Assembly (NCBI GenBank): GCA_964514105.1 | Contig: CAZEPJ010000002.1 | Location: forward strand, 62,001-126,000 | Direction: 5' to 3' | DNA: 64,000 nt | DNA from: CAZEPJ01 sp964514105 | GTDB lineage: Bacteria > Desulfobacterota > Desulfocorpusculales > Desulfocorpusculum | Shown: positions 59,318-64,000 of the stretch, one piece after another | How positions within the stretch are numbered: the stretch's first letter is position 1 | Layout: each line of letters starts with the position of its first letter | Translations under genes and position numbers: made by a program | Notes under the pieces: model-generated | Databases searched by the model: none | The model's input: the letters and a program-made list of their open reading frames with translations, nothing else | What the model was told of the DNA's origin: nothing

Positions 59318-61051
59318 TCAGATCTCCACCAGCAGCAGCCACCCGGTGCACAGCACGATGGTGATCAGCATGGGGACGAACGCCATTCGGGCGTATTCCA
59401 TGAACGAGATGGGATATCCGGCCCGCTCGGCCATGCCCACCGTGACCACATTGGCGCTGGCCCCGATCATGGTCCCGTTTCCCCCCAGGCAGGCGCCCAA
59501 AGCCAGGGCCCACCAGAGCACCCCGCTCTCGGCGCCGGGGATGACCTGGGTCAGGTAGGCCACGATGGGAAGCATGGTGGCCGTGAACGGGATATTGTCG
59601 ATGATGGCCGAGGCGATGGCGGCCACCCAGAGGATCATGAGGATAGCCGCTACCAGGGACCCCTGGGACACGTCTCTCACCCAGTCGGCGATGATCTGGA
59701 TGAGGCCCGTCTCCTCTGCGCCGGCCACCACGATGAAGAGCATCATGAAGAAGATGAGGGTGGGCCACTCGATCTCCTTCTCCAGCATCTCCACGATGTT
59801 CACCCGGCTGATGGCCATGAGGACCGCCGCCCCCACCATGGCGGCGATGCTCGGCTCCATGTGCAAAGCCCCATGCATGACGAAAAGGAGGATGGTGATC
59901 CCCAGCATGACGCAGCTCTGCACCAGGAGCCTTCCGTCGGTGATCCGGTACTCCTCGCGCAGATGTTGAATCATGCCGGAGACGTCTTTCACCTCCGCCT
60001 GGAGGTACCCCTTCTTGAACCAGAAGATGTAGTAAACGATGCTCACCGCCAGGCAGGCGAGGCAGATGACGCCGAGGTTGGCCACGAAATCCATGAACGA
60101 GAGGTTGGCGTACGAGCCGATCATGATGTTGGGGGGGTCGCCGATGAGGGTGGCCGTCCCCCCCACGTTGGACGCGAAGACCTCGGGCAGCAGCAGGGCC
60201 ACGGGGTTGATCTTCAAGGTGACGGCCACCTCCACCGTCACGGGGATGATCAGGAGCATGGTGGTCACGTTGTCCAGGAAGGCCGAGGTGACCGCCGTGA
60301 TGAACATAAGGAAGGCCGACAGCACGAAGACGTTGCCCCGGGCGAGCTGGAACGACTTGTACGCGATCCACTGGAACACCCCGGTCTTCTTCATCACCCC
60401 CACGATGATCATCATGGCCATGAGAAGGAAGATCACGTTCATGTCAATGGCCTTCATGGCGTCCTGGAAGGTGAGGACGACGAACCCCTTGTGAAAGGAG
60501 CCCACGGCGTAGGTGACGAAGAGCATGAGGGCCGCGCCCAGGAGGGCCGCCAGGGTCCGATGCATGATCTCCAGGGCGATGAGGGCGTACACGCCCACGA
60601 GGACCAGGGTGGCGAACCAGAAGCCCGGCGAGGTCGTCCGCTCGAGGGCCAGGCTCCTGCGGGCCAGAAAGACGCTGCCCCCCCGGGCATCGGTCCCCTC
60701 CTTCACCACCCTGTCGAGGAGGACGCGGCCCGACCCCTTGTACGAGGCCCGCGTCGCCTCCACCTCCAGTCTGGCCCCAGGCAGGGTGCCCGGGGGGAAG
60801 GTCAGGACCGCCTCATAGGTCCCCCTGTCCGAAGACACCGTCTCCCCGCCGGCCTCCAGCCTGTTGCCGTCGAGGTAGAAGGTCAGCCCGACCTCTTTGA
60901 TCCCTCTTCCCTGGGCATTGGTCACGACGCCCGACACGTACAGGACATCTCCCGGGCCTCGGGCCTCGGGAGGGTCCGTGGCCGCGCAGATGACCGCCTG
61001 GAAAAGTATCGCAAGGCACAGGGCGCCGACAAACGCTGCCGTCCGCCTCAT
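59318..61051 (-). CDS. ArsB/NhaD-type ion permease with an exported N-terminal beta domain
   Basis: A membrane permease of 577 residues in the ArsB/NhaD/P-protein (ion transporter) superfamily. Core motifs are TSAFLDNVTTMLL, VGGTATLIGDPPNIMIG, ASAIIDNIPFTATMLP and LGGNGTMIGASANVV. Ahead of it lies a signal peptide (RRTAAFVGALCLAILFQAVIC) and a beta-sandwich of about 110 residues (VSGVVTNAQGRGIKEVGLTFYLDG, SSDRGTYEAVLTFPPGTLPG) of the carboxypeptidase-regulatory type, placed in the periplasm. About ten or eleven helices follow. Start ATG 61051 with AGGAGG five bases upstream. Cargo (Na+/H+, arsenite or an organic anion) unknown. Confidence 0.88.
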   Translation of the reverse strand: MRRTAAFVGALCLAILFQAVICAATDPPEARGPGDVLYVSGVVTNAQGRGIKEVGLTFYLDGNRLEAGGETVSSDRGTYEAVLTFPPGTLPGARLEVEATRASYKGSGRVLLDRVVKEGTDARGGSVFLARRSLALERTTSPGFWFATLVLVGVYALIALEIMHRTLAALLGAALMLFVTYAVGSFHKGFVVLTFQDAMKAIDMNVIFLLMAMMIIVGVMKKTGVFQWIAYKSFQLARGNVFVLSAFLMFITAVTSAFLDNVTTMLLIIPVTVEVAVTLKINPVALLLPEVFASNVGGTATLIGDPPNIMIGSYANLSFMDFVANLGVICLACLAVSIVYYIFWFKKGYLQAEVKDVSGMIQHLREEYRITDGRLLVQSCVMLGITILLFVMHGALHMEPSIAAMVGAAVLMAISRVNIVEMLEKEIEWPTLIFFMMLFIVVAGAEETGLIQIIADWVRDVSQGSLVAAILMILWVAAIASAIIDNIPFTATMLPIVAYLTQVIPGAESGVLWWALALGACLGGNGTMIGASANVVTVGMAERAGYPISFMEYARMAFVPMLITIVLCTGWLLLVEI

Positions 61052-61127
61052 CATCGCCTCCTCGGGTCGTTTCACGCGGGCGCTGTCTGCCGCTGGGCGC
61101 GGGGGATGGACGCGCCGTCCCCCTTGC

Positions 61128-61385
61128 CTACCCGATGGGCTCTCCCCAGCGGTCGTTCACCCACTTGGCGATGGGTTTGGGGGTCTTCTGGGTCCAGTAC
61201 GGGGGGGATGCCTGGGCGGTCTGCTCGTCCTTGGCCACCTTGAGGATGTACTTCTGGTCGGCCTCGGGATTCACCTCGATGAGGGCCACTCCGCCTCCGA
61301 AGGTGGCGGGGATGGCGAACCGGAGGCTCCTGCCTTTGGTCAGCTTCTCCATCATCTCCAGGATCTGCGCTCTCGTGGGCACCAT
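61128..61385 (-). CDS. Small uncharacterised protein, 85 aa
   Basis: An 85-residue soluble protein starting MVPTRAQILEMMEKLTKG with AAAGGAGA upstream. It has a helical first third, a GGGVALIEVNP turn and a C-terminal segment PIAKWVNDRWGEPIG. No cysteines, signal or catalytic motif. It is the gene before the permease on the minus strand (76-base gap) and could be co-transcribed with it. Not recognised. Confidence 0.62.
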   Translation of the reverse strand: MVPTRAQILEMMEKLTKGRSLRFAIPATFGGGVALIEVNPEADQKYILKVAKDEQTAQASPPYWTQKTPKPIAKWVNDRWGEPIG

Positions 61386-61651
61386 GATCTGTCTCCTTTC
61401 GGTTCAGCCTCCGCGTGACTTGCCCTCCCTCGGGGGGAGTACCCCTTCTTTTCGCCCCGACGAGGGGGGTCCGTGTGCCGAGAATCCCTTTCCACCGCCT
61501 TTCGCCGGTGTGAGGATCTTAACCCAAGACGACGGGGAGTCATAGCCCCCCGAGGCGCCTCCCGTCCATGGGCCATCCCACGCGGGAAGGGTGCGGATGG
61601 GCCTCCTGTCTCCTCGGCGAGGCGCGCGCCCGGGTCCCCAGGGCCGGCAGA

Positions 61652-62083
61652 TCATCTTCCCAGGATCTCTCCAACCAGTTTGAGGAGTTGATCGGGATCG
61701 ACCGGCTTTTCCACATATCCGGCCGCGGCTGTGAACTTCGTCGCCCCCTCGGTCCCCACCCGCCGATCCTCTCCCGCACCCGGGCGGGTCACGAGGAAGT
61801 TCTTGAAGTCAACCCCCGTGGCCTGGGAGACCCCCGTGATGATCACCACGGGGATGCCCTGGGTCTCACCTTGGGCCTTGAGCTCCTGAAACATGCCGAT
61901 CCCGCTCTTTTTGGGCATCATGAGGTCGAGGAGGATCAGATCCGGCCTGTCTTCTCTGGCCCTTCGGAGCCCCTCGAGGCCGTCGGATGCGCAGAGGGTC
62001 TCGTACCCGTGGTCATCCAGCACGTCCTTGAGGTAGCTCACGTTGTCGGGGTCGTCATCGACGATCAAGACCTTCCAGGCCAT
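61652..62083 (-). CDS. Stand-alone response-regulator receiver domain with an internal insert
   Basis: A 143-residue receiver protein without output domain. Phosphoacceptor Asp53 (LILLDLMMPKKSG), acidic Asp10-Asp11, Thr83 (IITGVS) and Lys126 (YVEKPVD) are all present. Between beta-4 and beta-5 there is an extra stretch of about 25 residues (about 93-117, TRPGAGEDRRVGTEGATK), charged and glycine-rich. The ATG has GGAGGAGAGG upstream. Divergent from a histidine kinase starting 243 bases away, its probable partner. Confidence 0.92.
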   Translation of the reverse strand: MAWKVLIVDDDPDNVSYLKDVLDDHGYETLCASDGLEGLRRAREDRPDLILLDLMMPKKSGIGMFQELKAQGETQGIPVVIITGVSQATGVDFKNFLVTRPGAGEDRRVGTEGATKFTAAAGYVEKPVDPDQLLKLVGEILGR

Positions 62084-62240
62084 GGCCCTCTCCTCCCAGG
62101 ACAGTCGGATTCCTGCCGCATCGGCTTCTACCCCCGGGGATCGGCCAACCTCCCGATCCCCTTGGGGATGCCCCGTGCCTGGAGGAAGTTTACCACCGAC
62201 CGAGGTTTTGGCAAAGCCACCCCCCGGGGCATCCGCCCCC

Positions 62241-62270
62241 CTTACCAGGCCAGTGCACCCTTGTGGTAAG
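62241..62270. promoter_or_regulatory. Dyad and extended -10 upstream of the histidine kinase
   Basis: A perfect inverted repeat CTTACCA-N16-TGGTAAG (62241-62270), whose right arm overlaps TGG-TAAGAT (62264-62272), an extended -10 element reading toward the kinase gene at 62327. TTACCA at 62242 is 19 bases from the -10. Could be an operator for a dimeric regulator covering the promoter. Confidence 0.35.
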
Positions 62271-62326
62271 ATATGCCCGCCCCACGGCCGCCTGGACGGG
62301 CCTCGGGACCTGGAGATGTGGAGCCG

Positions 62327-64000
62327 ATGAGGTCCGAACGCCTCGTATCTTTCCTGAGGGCACTCAGCCTGCGGCAGAAGGTGTTTCTGAGCAGCGCCGC
62401 CCTGCTCCTCCTCGTGGTGTCTCTGAGCAGCGTGGCGCACTGGTTCGTGTTCATCCCCATGTACACCAATCGCATGAAGGAATATGGGGTGCGGGTGGGC
62501 CAGTACCTCATCAGCCGGTGCAGGCCCCACATGATCGTCGGGGATGTCCCCGCCATGAATCAAGTGCTGCACGAACGCATCTCCGTGGACAGCGAGATCC
62601 TCTACGCCCTCATCGTGAATGGCGAGGGCACGGTGATCGCACACAGCTTTCCCGAGCAGGTCCCCCCGGGGTTGGGGACGGCAGCGGAGCTGCGGCCCCG
62701 CGCCGTTCAGCACGTGCGCCTGGTGGAGGTGGAGGACACAGCGATCTACGACGTGTCGCTCCCGGTGGAGGACGGGCCGGGAGACCGCTGGGCCATTCAC
62801 GTGGGGCTGACCAAGGAACCCATTGACGATGCCGTGACGGAGATGGAGTTCCTCGTGGCGGCCCTCATGCTCGTCACGGTGACCCTGGCCATTGGCCTCA
62901 GCCGGCTCGCGGCCACGTACGTCTCCCGCCCCATCCTGGATCTCACCCGAGCCATGCACCAGTTGAGCCGGGGAGACGTCGACTTGTTGTTGGGCCCGGG
63001 ATCCGTCCATGGGGTCGGCAGCGGCCCGACCGTCGCGGCGGCGGCAGGAGGGGAGGGCGAGACGTGGGGGGCCGTGGGCAAGCCAAGCGACTTGGGCTTT
63101 GGGGTTCCTGCCGAGCGGGGATCCGCCGAGGGGCGGGCGCAAGCCCTTCCCGTGGGGGATGAGATCGCCCAGCTCTCCCATGCCTTCGGGGATATCATCC
63201 GATCCATGAAGCAGAAGACCGACGCCCTGGCCAAATCGGAAGAGAGGCTGAGGCTCTTCTTCGACTACGACCCCAACCCCCTGTTCCTCGTGGACATGGA
63301 ACTGAAGCGGATCCTCGACGTCAACGAGCCGGCGACTCGCATCTTCCAGGCCAATGAGCAGGCCCTGCTGGCAACCCCTTTCCTGGAGCTGTTCCACCCG
63401 GACGACGCCGAGCGCCTCGCGAATAGGGCCGGGGGATGCGCGTTGGGGGACTATTTCTTCCTGAACAGGCTCTCGGTGAAAAGAAAAGGGAGGGAAGCCT
63501 TTTTCATCGGCCTCCACGCCCGGGTGGTGGACCTGCGAGACTTCGCCGGGGGAGTGAGCGGCCTGGGCCTCATCGTCAGGACCATCGACATCACGGAACG
63601 ACTGGAGCAGGAGTCCCAGCTGATTCAGGCCGGGAAGATGGCCACGCTGGGCGAGATGGCCACAGGCGTGGCCCACGAGCTCAATCAACCGCTCAACGTC
63701 CTCAAGGTAGGGGCGGACTTTTTCAGGAAGTCGGCGGAGCGTGCTGTCGACATCCCTCATCAAAAGCTCCTCACCATCAGCAGGAACATGAGCGAACAGG
63801 TGGATCGCGCCAGTGCCATCATCGATCATCTGCGGGAGTTCGGCCGGAAATCCGACCACCAGCTGTACCTGGTGGATGTCAACGAGCCCGTGCGCGGCGC
63901 CTTCACCCTCATGGGCCAGCAGCTCAGGGTGCGCAATATCGAGGTCGAGCTCGACCTGGCCAAAGGGCTTCCCAGGGTCAGGGCCCACAAGAACCGACTG
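62327..64000 (+). CDS. Sensor histidine kinase with split HAMP domain, cut by window end
   Basis: A membrane kinase; 558 residues visible, with the ATP-binding end missing. TM1 (about 19-40), a periplasmic sensor of about 130 residues, TM2 (about 174-192), then HAMP helix 1 (SRPILDLTRAMHQLSRGD, about 200-217). HAMP helix 2 appears only at about 277-297 (VGDEIAQLSHAFGDIIRSM). The connector between them is about 60 residues of Gly/Ala/Ser/Pro-rich sequence, where 13-16 are normal. A PAS domain (about 305-425) and HisKA with His450 (GVAHELNQPLN) follow. Frame is open to position 64000. Divergent from the receiver protein. Confidence 0.93.
   Translation, partial: MRSERLVSFLRALSLRQKVFLSSAALLLLVVSLSSVAHWFVFIPMYTNRMKEYGVRVGQYLISRCRPHMIVGDVPAMNQVLHERISVDSEILYALIVNGEGTVIAHSFPEQVPPGLGTAAELRPRAVQHVRLVEVEDTAIYDVSLPVEDGPGDRWAIHVGLTKEPIDDAVTEMEFLVAALMLVTVTLAIGLSRLAATYVSRPILDLTRAMHQLSRGDVDLLLGPGSVHGVGSGPTVAAAAGGEGETWGAVGKPSDLGFGVPAERGSAEGRAQALPVGDEIAQLSHAFGDIIRSMKQKTDALAKSEERLRLFFDYDPNPLFLVDMELKRILDVNEPATRIFQANEQALLATPFLELFHPDDAERLANRAGGCALGDYFFLNRLSVKRKGREAFFIGLHARVVDLRDFAGGVSGLGLIVRTIDITERLEQESQLIQAGKMATLGEMATGVAHELNQPLNVLKVGADFFRKSAERAVDIPHQKLLTISRNMSEQVDRASAIIDHLREFGRKSDHQLYLVDVNEPVRGAFTLMGQQLRVRNIEVELDLAKGLPRVRAHKNRL

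Noticed and set aside
59223..60371. Long minus-strand frame upstream of the HIT domain
   Set aside because: It is an alternative frame inside the permease gene; composition is Arg/Gly/His-rich as in other shadow frames. The HIT gene needs only the last 115 codons.
1..64000. CRISPR arrays, tRNA or rRNA genes, insertion sequences, integrases
   Set aside because: No regularly spaced repeats, no clover-leaf-like or rRNA-like stretches, and no transposase or integrase motifs were seen on reading either strand.

Overview
The window is about 64 kb of GC-rich bacterial DNA (most genes look roughly 65% G+C or more, judged by eye) with tightly packed genes, frequent GTG/TTG starts and overlapping stop/start codons. 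Gene content (two complete branched-chain-amino-acid-type ABC importers, a TAXI-type TRAP system, UbiD, two reductive-dehalogenase-like proteins, a CoxLMS-type molybdenum hydroxylase, several CoA-activating enzymes, two sigma-54 activators) suggests a metabolically versatile environmental Gram-negative, such as a deltaproteobacterial (Desulfobacterota), Rokubacteria/NC10 or Tectomicrobia-like lineage. That placement is inference; no rRNA or tRNA gene is present to test it.

Layout. 1-10 kb is mostly housekeeping: carA-carB with a good sigma-70 promoter, an ECF sigma factor overlapping its anti-sigma gene, a cysteinyl-tRNA synthetase carrying a complete C-terminal family-2 glycosyltransferase domain, RmuC and an enoyl-CoA hydratase. 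10.4-26.7 kb is the first catabolic block: a CBS-PAS-AAA+ sigma-54 activator, a UbiD-family (de)carboxylase, a TRAP permease with its TAXI binding protein, and one long minus-strand operon (promoter near 25.76 kb) encoding a membrane-anchored RdhA-like protein, a phenylacetate-CoA-ligase-like enzyme, a soluble RdhA-like paralogue and a LivHMGFJ importer. An amidohydrolase lies just upstream.

26.8-45.8 kb is the second catabolic block. On the minus strand, in transcription order: acyl-CoA ligase, DUF2848 protein, Mo-hydroxylase large subunit, CoxG-like protein, FAD subunit, 2Fe-2S subunit, LivH, M, G, F and J, a strong hairpin, the two CoA-transferase subunits and an ADP-forming acyl-CoA synthetase. 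A cupin, an amidase and a GntR/FCD regulator with an operator-like dyad over its own promoter lie beside it. The order reads as: import, CoA activation, hydroxylation at an electron-poor carbon, CoA recycling and energy recovery. The substrate is not identifiable.

45.8-50 kb holds an exported CocE/S15-type hydrolase with a sigma-54 -24/-12 promoter, divergent from a GAF-AAA+ sigma-54 activator whose stop codon lies inside a 15-bp hairpin. 50-54 kb is a two-component system followed by an HtrA/DegP protease, an envelope-stress module. 54-64 kb is mixed: a nuclease-fold protein lacking catalytic residues, an alcohol dehydrogenase, an ATC-hydrolase-like protein, a transglutaminase-like protein, a phosphoethanolamine-transferase-like membrane enzyme, a HIT hydrolase, an ArsB/NhaD-type permease with an extra exported N-terminal domain, a stand-alone receiver, and a divergent histidine kinase, cut by the window end, whose HAMP domain is split by a low-complexity insert.

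No CRISPR array, insertion sequence, integrase, attachment site, rRNA or tRNA gene was seen.
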